Positions 37,637-49,800 of a stretch of DNA of 64,000 nt are shown here, piece after piece (position 1 is the first letter of the stretch; each line of letters opens with the position of its first letter). The position numbers and the translations under genes are program-made. Below the pieces are notes generated by a model. The model was not told where the DNA came from. It saw nothing but the letters and a program-made list of their open reading frames with translations, and did no database searches. The stretch covers positions 34,741,681 to 34,805,680 of the forward strand of contig NC_088786.1 in NCBI RefSeq assembly GCF_949628265.1. The letters are read 5' to 3'. This DNA comes from Cloeon dipterum (Eukaryota; Arthropoda; Insecta; Ephemeroptera; Baetidae).

Positions 37637-40600
37637 TTATTTGCTCCAATTCGTCCAGCCCTGTGGCAGATAAGAATTGAGGCCGTTAGGACTGAATCGA
37701 GCAAGCAAAGTGACAAAAATTAACTGGACACTTACTTGAGACTTGTCTGGCAAGTCCGTCATTCCCGTTCGCGCAGCCTGATCCCAACTGGGGCCTTCTA
37801 TCTTGCCGATCACGTCAGGACCCATGTCGGCGAATCCCTGCATGTACGGCGGCATGTACATGCCACCGTGCTGCATCATATTGATGGTTGGCGCCCCGCC
37901 GTTCATGTAGCCGTGCGATCCGTCAGGCATGTTCTGGAAATTTCCGCAAAAATTAGACCAAGCTATATTTTAATAAGCTTCAGGGTTGCAACAAAAATGC
38001 AGAGCGGTTTTTTTTAATTTTTACCAGTTTCTTGCATGCCATGTTTGTACCTCAGTTTTCAAATTTTACTAAATATTTGCTCCTGACCTCGACATTGAAA
38101 ATTTAGGCAGCAAATGAAAATTTATAGTGAAAAATCTGCGCAGTTAAGGAAACTGTAACCACTACAACCCCAAGTTTAGGATTTTCCCAGGGGAAAAATG
38201 AAAGCTTCCAGATTTAAAAGCCAGCGCGAGGCTAAGACCCCCAATCTCCAGTAGCTTTCTTGATAAAAATGCAAGTTGTGCAACTTACGTGATAGTTCGG
38301 GTCCATGTCATCTCTTGTGAGCATGGTACGGTTCATGTAGCGTGGGTTCTGCGGCATGTTATTCCAGCTGGTCGGGTTCTGCTGCATGGCCCAGGAGTCG
38401 GGTGGCTCGGCGTTGGAGTTTGCCTTCCACAGCCTCTCGGAACCAATGGGGTGGAGTTTGCCTCGGTTCTCATCAGCCATGGCACCGTGCTGCTTCTTCA
38501 TCTGCTGCTGCACGCCGGTGTGCTGGTCGACCGGAGGAGAGTTGTTGTTGGCCGACGGCGACATGTTGCTCGGCGAGCCGTGGTGCATGTGCGCGGCTCC
38601 GTTCTCAATGCCGAGCAGCTCGGGCGCCATGTTGCCCCCGGGCATGATGTTGAGGATGTCCTGCGGCCAGCGCGTCGGTGGCAGCTGGTGGTGGCCGGGC
38701 GGACCGCCGCCGCCCCTGTGGAACGAGCCTCCTGCACTCATAGGCTTGTAATGGTTCAGGATCAGAGAGGTCGAGCTGTTCTGGCCCCCGTGCATGTTGT
38801 ACATCTGCTGCATCGCGTGAGGAGGCATCTGCTGGTGCGGCGGCGGCTGCTGAACGTTCGTCTGCGACGCCTGCTGTGGCTGTTGCTTGCCGCTCATGGC
38901 GTGAAGTGAGCTCGAGAAGTCGGTGGCCCTCGGATTGAGTCTGCAATGCCAGAGGAAAAATTGATTTGGCTAAATTACCGATTTTACTTATAACAGTTTA
39001 TGTTAGGGATGATTTCAAGCATCTTAAATACATGTGAGAAGCGGGAGAAGGAGACACAAACAAACTTCTAAGTTACCTGGAATGCATGCTGGGCGGAGAC
39101 ATGGAGGCCGCGGACGCTTGGTTGGCGGCGACTCCGCTCTGGTAGTGCGTAGCCATGTTGGGCGCCGCGTTGAGCTGCTGCGACTGCTGGTAGGGTTGCA
39201 TCATGTTCTGCTGGCCCACCTCCTGGAGGCTGACAAGCGGCTGCACCACATTGAGCATGGGCGACGGGTGTTCGTAGCCGGAGGATGGCGCCACGGTGTA
39301 CTGCTGCTGACTAGGCGGCGGCTCCATGTTGGAGGCGGACTGCAGAAGCAGGTGGCCCGACGTCCTCTCTGTCATCATGTGCGGGACGGGAGGCAAGCCG
39401 ATTTCGCCGTGGCTGCTCGGTCGGCCGATTTCGCCGTGGCTGCTCGGTCGGCCGATTTCGCCGTGGCTGCTCGGTCGGCCGATCGGTTGCGTTGCCTTCG
39501 AGTTGGACGACGTGTTCATGTTGATCGGCGCCGCTGGCTCACTGCTGTACGACGGTCCGACGTTCTTGTAGTTCGTTAATTGCGACGTAATCATCCCAGC
39601 TTTAGACAGCACGGGTGACTGCATGTTGTGGTTACCCCGATAGCCAGGAGCTTTGTTTACGTCCGCTACAGGCGTGAGCGGCGTTTCCATGAATTTGGGC
39701 TGTGCGATCGTCTGCACTGTGGCGGCTGCTCCACCTGCGGCCGCGACGCTGGCGAAGTTCATGTTTTTCTGGCTTGGATCGTTCACCCATGACGGCTGAA
39801 AAACAAATACAAATATTTAAAGAAAATATTTATTTTGAAAACTACTGAAGTCCAGTCATTTCCGAAGAATTGAAGCCAGGGCTGAAAACCCCGCATTTTT
39901 TAAATTTTGTTTTTTAATATGCAGTGCAGTGGTTAATACCGTACTTTTTTCAATTTTTATCAGTTTCTTGCAGGCTATTATTGAACCTCGAGATTTTATA
40001 AATTTTCTAATTATTTGCTCATGACTTGAAAAATTGTCGGGGGTAAGTTTTTTGAGAAATTGAGGAAGCATATATGGCAATTAGGAAAAAATCTGCTTAG
40101 TGGACGACATTTTGACAACTCCGACCGCAAATTTTAGATTTTCCCTAGCGAAAAATGAGAAAATCCATTTCTTGCGCAAGAAGTTGGTAAAAATTGAGTG
40201 GTAAAAACTGTTCTAAACACAGTGGTGAAAAAAACGGGTGACTAATTCCTGGTATGGGGGTCTGGATGGCTACGTGTTAAGTTTTCCTTCATATACTATC
40301 AGTGGTTTCGTTGCCTCCATTGCAGAAAAGATTCTGCCTCACACAAAATTACCTGTTTCACGATCAGGTGTCTTCCAAATGGCGACATCTGATTGATCCG
40401 CGATATCAGTTTCGAATACTCTCAAAAACCTCGAATAGGACTCAAAATACAACCACCAACTAGATGTGAATGCTGGAAATCTTCGATCTTGATGGATTGC
40501 ACACAGGCAGGTTGCAATAGACGCTTTTCTTCAGCTGCTAATAATCTTCATTGAGGTTTTAACCTCAAAGTATTCGAAATCTGTTTTCCAAACCAAGATG

Positions 40601-40843
40601 CACATATCACCTCCCACCATCTGCATGACCACTAAATGTGGTGATGCCTCTTATGATTGAAACCCTTGCTTTTATCTCAGGACATTCACTGTGAGAACGG
40701 TGAAAAACGGTTCCGTGATTCCAGTGAATGCACCAGACAAAAGTAGAGCATTGTGGATCATCACATTACGACATCTGTCATGTGAAAAATGCGACCACTC
40801 GACCTTTTATATGGAAGATCATTCTCATTCTCATTCATTCTCT

Positions 40844-40898
<55 letters not shown>

Positions 40899-43800
40899 CC
40901 CTGACGGAATGATATAGTTCTGAGAGCAACACTTGGGAAAGCCAACGAGGTTGGAACTCATGCAAACTGAGAATTTAGTCAGCAACGAATACAACCTGCC
41001 ATTGGCGAATGTCATTCTAACAGTTTAGAAATGTATCAAGGTATGAAAAAATATTGTCTGTTTGTAATTGGAACCTGGTGAGCTCATAACTCACGAGATG
41101 TAATGAGCTGAAATAAAAATTGTAAGGTGTATCGTGCAAGAATTGTGTATTAATGAAACTTTAATGTGTAGAAATTTTTGTAGGACCATCCATGACCACC
41201 ACCACCAAATTGACTTACTTGAAAGAGTAAAAGATTTGGTTAAGGGAGTAGGGCTTAAGATAATATTATAATCTACAAGTAATGAAACTCTAATCTACTA
41301 CTCGCTGCTACAAATTGATTTCAATTTGAGCAGCAAAACATAATATGGTATCATGCTAAACTATTCTACGAAATCATAAATAAATTGAATGCAGAAATAA
41401 AATAAGGATCAAGCTATACTCTGCAAAAAAAAAACAAAAAAAAAAGGAAAAACAATTAATAAAAGAACAAAGACCAAATAGAACTAGATATTTACCTTGT
41501 TGTCAAAGAGCGAGTATTGGGGAGTATCAGTCTGGCTGGCAGGCCTGGCGATCGGTTGCTGCTGCTGCTGCGGCGCTTGGATGGGCTGCTGGTCCTGCGG
41601 CGTTTTCCTACCCTGCTGGCTGTGGACTGTGGGCACCGGTGGTCCGTTGGGTACGGACTCAGCCATTAGGGGCTTCACAATTGTGACCGCGTCAATGAGT
41701 GACGGAATGCCAGCTGTGGAGGCGCGGGATGCTGCCGGCTTACTGGGCGAAGGTGGCGCTGTGGCCGCGAGGGGCACGGACGTGGCCGCTCCCCGGGACT
41801 GCTTTGGCTGCGAGGAGGCGGCGGGGGCGGCTGGGTTAGCTGCAGCTGTGGCCGTTGGGGCAGCACTCTCAGTCAGCTTGGCGGCAAACGTCTGCGTGGT
41901 GGTGGCCGTGATCTTGGTCGGCCTGCCCGCAGTCATGATGGCCGTAGTGTACGACATGGTGGTCTTGGTGTTGGAGGTTGCTGCGGCTGCTAGGGCTGCC
42001 CTCTTCTCAGCGGCGGCCACGTGTCTGGGCGCGGTGCTGCCACCTCGACTGCCAGACGTGGACGCTCCGGACGCGCCCTTGGCGTTGGTGGGGTTCCGCA
42101 CCAGAGGTGTCAGTCCCGCCGCCGCCGGCATCGACTCAAGCGCCGGAAGTTCGGGCTTGCTGTCTAGGGTCCAGCCAAGCTTCTGCAACTGTGCGTTCGC
42201 TACCACATTTTGCTTGATGGCGCCGCTCGTTTGGGAAGACAACGGTATAGGCTTGAGAGTAGTGGTCGAGTTCGCGGCCTTGCTGCTCTTCATTGCAGAG
42301 GCGGCCGCCTTCGTAACTTCCGCCGTCCAAGTTGCACTGCTGGCTGTGACAGCCGCCGCAGCGTTTTTCTTGGTCGCAGCAGCTGTTACGTTGGGCAGAA
42401 TTGTATTTAGGTCTGCGTCTGGATCCTTGACGAGCGCGGAAATCAGGTTGTGCGCGTGCTTTGTGACTTCAGGAGATCCCCTGGAAATAATTCGTTGGAT
42501 TAGAAACAAATTTTGCCCACTTGACCTACAGGATGTCAAGATCAAGCGTGTTAAGACACTATTATTGAGACCCAGGCAAAAAGAACATATTTGCAAACTA
42601 ACAAGTTGCTTCCTAGATTTTCGGGATTGGAAGCTGATGCGTTTCGATAATTTTATTTTTCTCCACCCAACGCTTGGATGCTTTTTGTCTTTTTTCACCA
42701 CCTTTTAAAATGCTAGCATAACTAGAAGAGACCCATATAATATGCCAACAGATGTCCACCAGACACGCTTGCATCAAAATTACCTACATGAGAGGTGATT
42801 TTACAAAAAACTGATATGTAATTAATTTTCCGCAGTGGATAACACATGCTAAATTTTTCTCATGCTGCGATTGTTACGCAAAAAATGTATTCATGACTCA
42901 CTTGATGGTGATGGTTCTGTCTCCGGGACCCTTGTTCTGTTTGTCCACCTCAATATGGGCCCCAGTTACGTTTCGGATGGCATTGATGTTGCTGCCTGCT
43001 CTGCCGATAACTCTGCTGATGGCGTTGGAGGGCACAGTAACTTTCTTTGATTTGAAAGGTGAGTTGAAGTACCTACCAGGTCATTATAAGCATTAATTTT
43101 AAATTCATACAGCTTAGCAATGGTAAGCTTCAATTGAAAGCACTGTCCATAGTTTTAAGGTTGTTATACAGAATAATTTTACAGCAGATAATAACAATTT
43201 CCAAGCTAATACTTACTTTCGTGTAACTGTGTTCCATCCATCCTTTCCGCCTTGTTTGGGGCCCGCCGAGCTTTTGGCAGAAGCTTGCACTTCAGGATCA
43301 CAGTATTGGCTGAAAACAACAATTGTTAATTTGAGCTGAATCGGACATTTGAACAGCTTACTTGGATGCACTGAGATGAGAGGATGATTTTTTACTCTTG
43401 GACGACGGGATGTACGTCTCATTGCCAGTCGCCTCAAAGTCTTCTCTCTCAGCGGGATGTTGTTGCGGTTTTGGAGTAGCCTCAAACATGAGGTGCGGGA
43501 TCTTGTTGGCTCTGCTGTTTACTCGTTGTTTGCCGCTAACTGTGTTTGATTCAGTTGCGGTATGCAGGGCAGCCACAGGCGTCGGGACAGGCTTCTCCGC
43601 TGGCAGAATGGGCGCCACGGTAGAAGCCTTGATGTCTTTAGAAACAGGGAGAGGAGAAGCTTGCTTCGACTTTGGCGCCTCCTTCTCCAAGAGTGGCTCG
43701 GGAGAGTTTTCTTTGTCACTCTTAGCTCCAGCACCTGGAGGTGACATGGCCGCCTTATTCTTTTTCTTCTTCTCCTTCCGCTTATCTTTGTTCTTGACGT

Positions 43801-46800
43801 CATTGCTGCTGCAACTGCCCTGGCTATTAGCGTCAATACCGCTATCGCCTTCTTCTTTGTCCACGAGCACTTCATTTCTGGGAGCAACCTCAGCGGCGTT
43901 CTCATTCTGCAGAGCCACCTTGTTAGTCTCCTCGTTTTCTTGAGGTTCATTGTCTTTGTCGTCCTCATCTCCGCTCTCTTTGTCATCGCCGTCATTTTCA
44001 TCCTGCTTGCGCTGCTTCTCCTCTTTCTTTTCCAGCTTCTTTTTCTTCTTGCGTTCTCGCCTCCTAGCTGCCGCAGCTTTCTTCAACTCCTCGCGATTTT
44101 TCTCCATGTCAAGTTCTTCCAAGAGGTTGTCCGCGTTCTGGCTGGCTTTAGTAGCTTGCAGTTCTTTAGCAGATCGGATTTCTTTAACACACTCGTCGCA
44201 TTTTTCTAGCAGCTCCTTCTCATTAGGATTAATTGTCGACATGTATCTGGACATTTCCAGGTCGTTGGGAAACTGGTTGACCCGATGGACCATCCACTTG
44301 ACAGCCTTGACATGGCCTTTCCTAAAGGCGGCCATCAAGCACGACACCTTCCTGTTGTCCTGCGAATCGATGTCGGCAGAGTGGTTGTACAGCATTTCGA
44401 TGACGCTCAGATGGCCACCGTTGGCTGCTAGCCAAAGGGGAGAATTGCCCTTCTTGTTCTTCACTTCCACTTGGGCCCCGCGGGTCAACAGCAGCTCAAC
44501 AAAGCGGACGTGGCCCTTGTCGGCCGCTATTGTGAGGGCTGTGTCCCTGGACGAGGGGACGGGTGTGGCGTTGACATCAGCGTTCTTGTCCAGGAGTACG
44601 CGACCGACCTCAACGTAACCGCCGCTGGCCGCCTCCATGAGTGGCGTGAGGCCAGTCTTTGCACGGTGCTCAACGTTGGCTTTGCGGTCAAGGAGGAGGC
44701 TGACCACCTCGTTTCGGCCTTGGAAGCAGGCAAGCGTCAGAGCAGTGTTGCGATTTGTCTCTATTTGGGCGTTGATGTCGCTGCCCATGTCAAGGAGTAG
44801 CTTCACCGCAGCTGTAAAACAGGAGCATTAACATACATATGTGATTATAAGATAAAAAAAACGTAACTCTGTGTCAAAAAGTAGAATCAATGACTGAAAT
44901 TACCTGTGTGTCCATTCATTGCCGCGAGCATAAGAGGAGAAATGCCAAGCTTGCTGCCTGTGCGCGAGTTGATTTCAGCGCCGGCGTTGAGAAGCAGTTT
45001 AATTATGTTGACGTAGCCTCCCGAAGCGGCGAGACTGAGAGGAGTGTAGTCGGACACGTTCCTGTGCTCCTTGTTGGCGTTGCGAGACAGGAGAAGGCTG
45101 ACCACTTCGATTCGGCCTCCAGAGCACGCTAGAGAGAGGGGCGTGTCCTTGGTTCTTTCAGATTGGGCCTCAATGTCTGCGTGGTGGTCCAGAAGGATTT
45201 TCACCACCTTCTCATGGCCCGCAGTCGCAGCAAGTATCAAGGGGGTGAATCCCTTTTTATCACGATGCTCTGAAAGCCAAGGTTAATAAATATGAAAAAA
45301 TAAACAAAATTTTGTTTAAAATTACCAATATTGGCGCCCCTACTGAGCAACAGCTCCACCAGGTCTTCATGACCTCCCGCACACGCAAGCGTGAGAGCTG
45401 TGTCGTGGTTGCTGTCAGTTTCAGAGTCAACATCGATTCCGTGGAACTGCTGAGGACAAGGTGCGCACGAGTAAGGCGTCGTTCCGTTCTGGTATATGGG
45501 CACTCCTTTGGGGGTAAAACAAAATTTAGCAACAGATATTCACGCTTCAAGTCCAAGGTTAGTGAAAAAGCACGCAACAAATAAACATATACTTGTTATG
45601 CCGGTAAGGCGACTGACCTGTGGTTGCGTCATACTGATAGTTCTGCATGATATTTTGATGCTGTGCCAGCAGAGTTTTGTCATCTTCAACTAACTGTTGA
45701 TGGTGGTGGTGCGCATGCTGCTGTTGCTGATTCACAGCAACTGGTTGCTGCTGAGCGGCCACCGCCGCCGCCGTTAGAGTCGGGCGGATCGGCTGAGTGG
45801 CCGCAGCGAGGATGGCATTTTTCTTGCTGCCCTTTTTCTTGTTCGGCGTCTGCGTGGCCGCCTGCGTCACAGAGGGAGCAATGCTTGTGGTTGACTGCGT
45901 GCTCGTGGACACAGTGGCGGCCGCGGTGGTCGACGAGGTCACAGTCTGCTTGGTGTCGCTTCCGCTGACGCTGCTGGTCGAGGAAGATCTACTGCCACTG
46001 CTCGGCACAGATGTCGGCGTCACTCCTCCTTCAGGGGTTTGAGGAGCTGTGGCTGTGGTTGGGGGTTTGTTAGTGCGACAATGTTAGCCAAACGAGAGGT
46101 TATCTGACTCTAGTGGTTGAGCTACACAGGTTCACAAGCGAAAAGCCATCTTGGCAGCAATAACTACTTCAATCATGACGGATGCGAAAATATTTTTGGC
46201 AGAGAATTGATTAACATTATTTTAACCCTGAGCTTAATCTTCTGCAATACTTTAATTTAATAATTATTGCGGCTCAATTTAAATTATCACGACTTGTTCT
46301 TTCGTTTACATACCACTTGATCTCAAGAGAAAAAAACAAATCATATTATCTGTTTAATGGGGCCAAATTTAAGCATTGGCCTTTCATGAAATAGGGCGCT
46401 ACAGTGACGCATTATCAAAAGGAAATCAACAAAGACGCAGTCTGTATTTTAATAGCGATGACTAAACAAACGCCCCTTAGACAGAAACATTCTTTCATAC
46501 AATTTATTAATTTTTTTTTTTGTTAATCAACCAACTATGCTTCCAAGATTTGAACGAATTCAGAAGAAAACTCGCAAACTTAAAATGGAAACAATTCAAA
46601 TAAAAACCGTGCAATGTGCGTGAGAAGGTTAACTCACCTATCTGTGGTGGTAGCATAGGAATCTTGTGTGGTTTCAAGCCACCAAGGCTAGCCGAAGCTT
46701 GAGCTAATCGAGAGCTGATAGCTTGTAGTTGAGCCTGCCCTGGAGGGCCACTGCCACTTGCAAACAGGTTAGATTCTTCTGACGGGACAGCAGCTTGAAC

Positions 46801-49800
46801 AAATGCATTTGCTGGCAGACTGACAGCCGGTTGATTCATAGGCAGTTGGTAGGACATGTGAATATTTGTTCCAGGCTGAAGATGAAAAATAAATAAATCT
46901 AAGTCAGTGATAATATTTCAAATAACTTACCACAATGATTTCATTAGATTGCTTTAGCTGCATCTTGACTGGGATGTAATCGAGCCTTTGAATAGCTGCA
47001 TTTCTGGCAACGGCTTCGCTTGCGTCTAAGGCTGGAGGTGCGGGAAACTGGATGTTGATGGTTTGACTGCCGGGGAGCCCAGGTTGTTGGGTGGGCTGAG
47101 GCGACAACATGGACATGTTGAGAGCCTCCTCGACAGCTTTCTGGTATGACAAAGAGGTATCCATCGACTTCTGATCAAATTGCAGTTGCAAGGCCGCCAA
47201 GAGATCCGCCGTCTTTTCCTCAATGAAGGTTTCCTCAACAGAGATGTCATCCTTGTCCCCCTCTTCCTTGGCGACTTGACTGCACTTGCCGTCTCTACCC
47301 TTGGAGCTCTGCTTTATGTGTTTTTGAAGGATCTGGTGGATCTGGCTTTGGGATGCACCACCAATGCCAGTCTCTTCAAGCTGCTTCAGTTGGTTCTGTA
47401 ACTGATGGAGCTGCTGCAGCGTTTGTTGCGTGTGGGCAGTTTGCTGCATCAATGATTTTGCATGCGCTTCGTTAGCTACCTTGACGTCACTTCCCGCGAT
47501 CTCGCTGATCGGTGGTTGGTTTGCGACGTGAGCCTGCAGTTGTTGGTTCAGTTGCGTGATCTGATGAAGTTGCAAGGCAGCCAGCTGCTGCTTGTTGATT
47601 CGGCTTTTTCCTAAAACAATTCATCTAACTTAAAAACTTGCTCTAAGGGAAGGAACGTGGAACCAGCAGAAAAGCGAGCATGGAACAAATACTTACCATC
47701 TTTCTTGGAAACAGGTTTCGCCTTAGGCCGGTCTTGGATCGTGGTTGGTGAGGCGAGATTGAAGCCAATGGTGGTCGAGTCCGGGGCCGCTGCCGCCGCA
47801 GCGTGGAAGCTGGTCGGCACGTCCCCAAGAATCTGGGCAGCAGTCGGGACAGGGGCGTTTTGGATGGAAGTCGTCGAGGCAGAGGTCACAGCAGTAGGTG
47901 CTTGGAAGCTAATAGAAGGCATCGATGCTAGTGAAAATCCTGTTTGATTAGCCATAGCACCAAGGTCGATGCCCTGCTGGCTCAAGGCGCTGAGTGATTG
48001 GCCCAGTTGGGGTGCCACCTTACTGGCGGGACTCCCATAAAAGCTCACTGGCAGCGTGGTAGCGCAGAGCGGCGAGAAGAAATTCGGGGGCAAACTGCTG
48101 AAGGTCAGGTCTGAGGGGAAAAATCGAAATGCAGGGTTAATTTATAACTCGCACTTCAATATTGCAGAAAAAAAAGTTCAAAGCAATGTTTCAAGATCTG
48201 TATTTTTTACAACAACATTCATCGAGTACATAATACAAACACAAAATTGATATTATTTAGTGAAATACACTGACGAAGCTGCTTCTGATTTCACCCGGAA
48301 ATAATGGAAACCTCAATTGCATCTGCCTTCATTGGCGTACGCAAAAAAAGATATTATTAATGCAACATGTTTATTTTTTCAATTAAATATTTTGACCTTG
48401 ACTGATGCAAAAAGGTATTCTGATCGATAATTTGATTAAATGGGAGCAAGGATCAAGTGTTGGGCTTTGAATTAATTATTTTAAAAACAATAGAATATTA
48501 ATTTAAGAGAAAAAAAGGCGAAATCATAACAGCACGCGTCAGTGAGGACTATATACTATCCTGAAGTCTGTTGTTGCACGCAGTTTTGATCAAACCTTCC
48601 AAGGAAATTTAATTTAATCACCTGTTGGTAGGCTGATGTTGGTGATCCCCTTATTGATATCTTCAAACGGAATGTCAAGGACTTTGACCTTGGTGGCAGG
48701 TGGTGAAGCAGACGACGACGATCCTGACGATGACGGTGCGCCTGAAGGTGGAAGTTCAGCTGCTTGTTGGGTGGTAGGTGCGGGTTCTCCGAGCAACTTG
48801 TGCGGCGTGCTGACCAACTCTTCCTCCACCCTTTGCAACTCCTCCATGATCTTCTTTTGCAGGTTTTTCTCCTCCTCAAGTTTGAGTTTGGATTCCAAGT
48901 CTTTCAACTGCGTCATACTCTTTTGAGAGAGCAGCTCAGGGTCCAGCCCTTGGGCCAAGAACTCAGTCTCTGCCAGCGTGACGAACCGCTTGTCGACATC
49001 CTGCGTCGCTGGAGGCGAGCCTTCCTGAGTGCTGCCAGGTCTTGATTTGCGAACTGCTGACTTCTGCGCGGAGCTTTTGCCCTGGACCGCCGCAGACATG
49101 CCACTCTTGGCCGCATTCACGGGAGTGGTGGCGGTCGCGGAAGAAGGCGCCGGTGCGGTGTCCTCGATAGGGGGTGCTGCCGCTCTGACCGCCTCTGGCA
49201 CTTCGTGAAGGCCAGGGGTGGATTGGGTGGCGGTCGGCGTGGGGGCAGGGGATGGAGGCTGGGTGCTTGAGTTGCTCAGGGAGCCAGGCGGATGGGGTGC
49301 GACTGCTGCTGCCGCAGCAGTGGCGATGGCAACTTGCTGCTGGGTCATCACACTATTTGGATAGTCGAGGATCATATGGACGACGTGTGTGTGCCCACCC
49401 TTCGACGCCTCAATTAACATTGTTGAGTTATCCTAAAACAGAGAGAAGTTAGCGACGGTTAATAACCCAATTTAAAGAATTAATATTTGTAAAAATGTGG
49501 TATATGCACCTTCAGCTTGTGGAAAGGATCAGCGTGGTTGGCAAGGAGGAACTCGACGACTGTTTGGTGGCCTCCAGCGCATGCCAGGGACAGAGGGGTG
49601 TGGTCATTGTTGGTGGTCTGTCTGTTGACGTCGGCGTTCTTGGACACGAGGAACTGAACCGTGCAGAGGTGGCCGGCCCTGCAAGCCTTCATCAGGGGCG
49701 TCCTGCCCCCTTCAGACTCGTGTTCAAGGTCGGCTCCATTCTGCAGAAGCAGTTCAGCTACGTCCGTGTGGCCGTTCTCGCAAGCATAGGTGAGTGCCGT

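Noticed and set aside
41497..42708. Long open frame on the plus strand opposite a Mask exon (403 codons)
   Set aside because: It is the shadow of the GC-rich, Ala/Thr/Pro-rich Mask exon 20. That exon continues the KH-domain protein in frame, and the plus frame has no recognisable domain.
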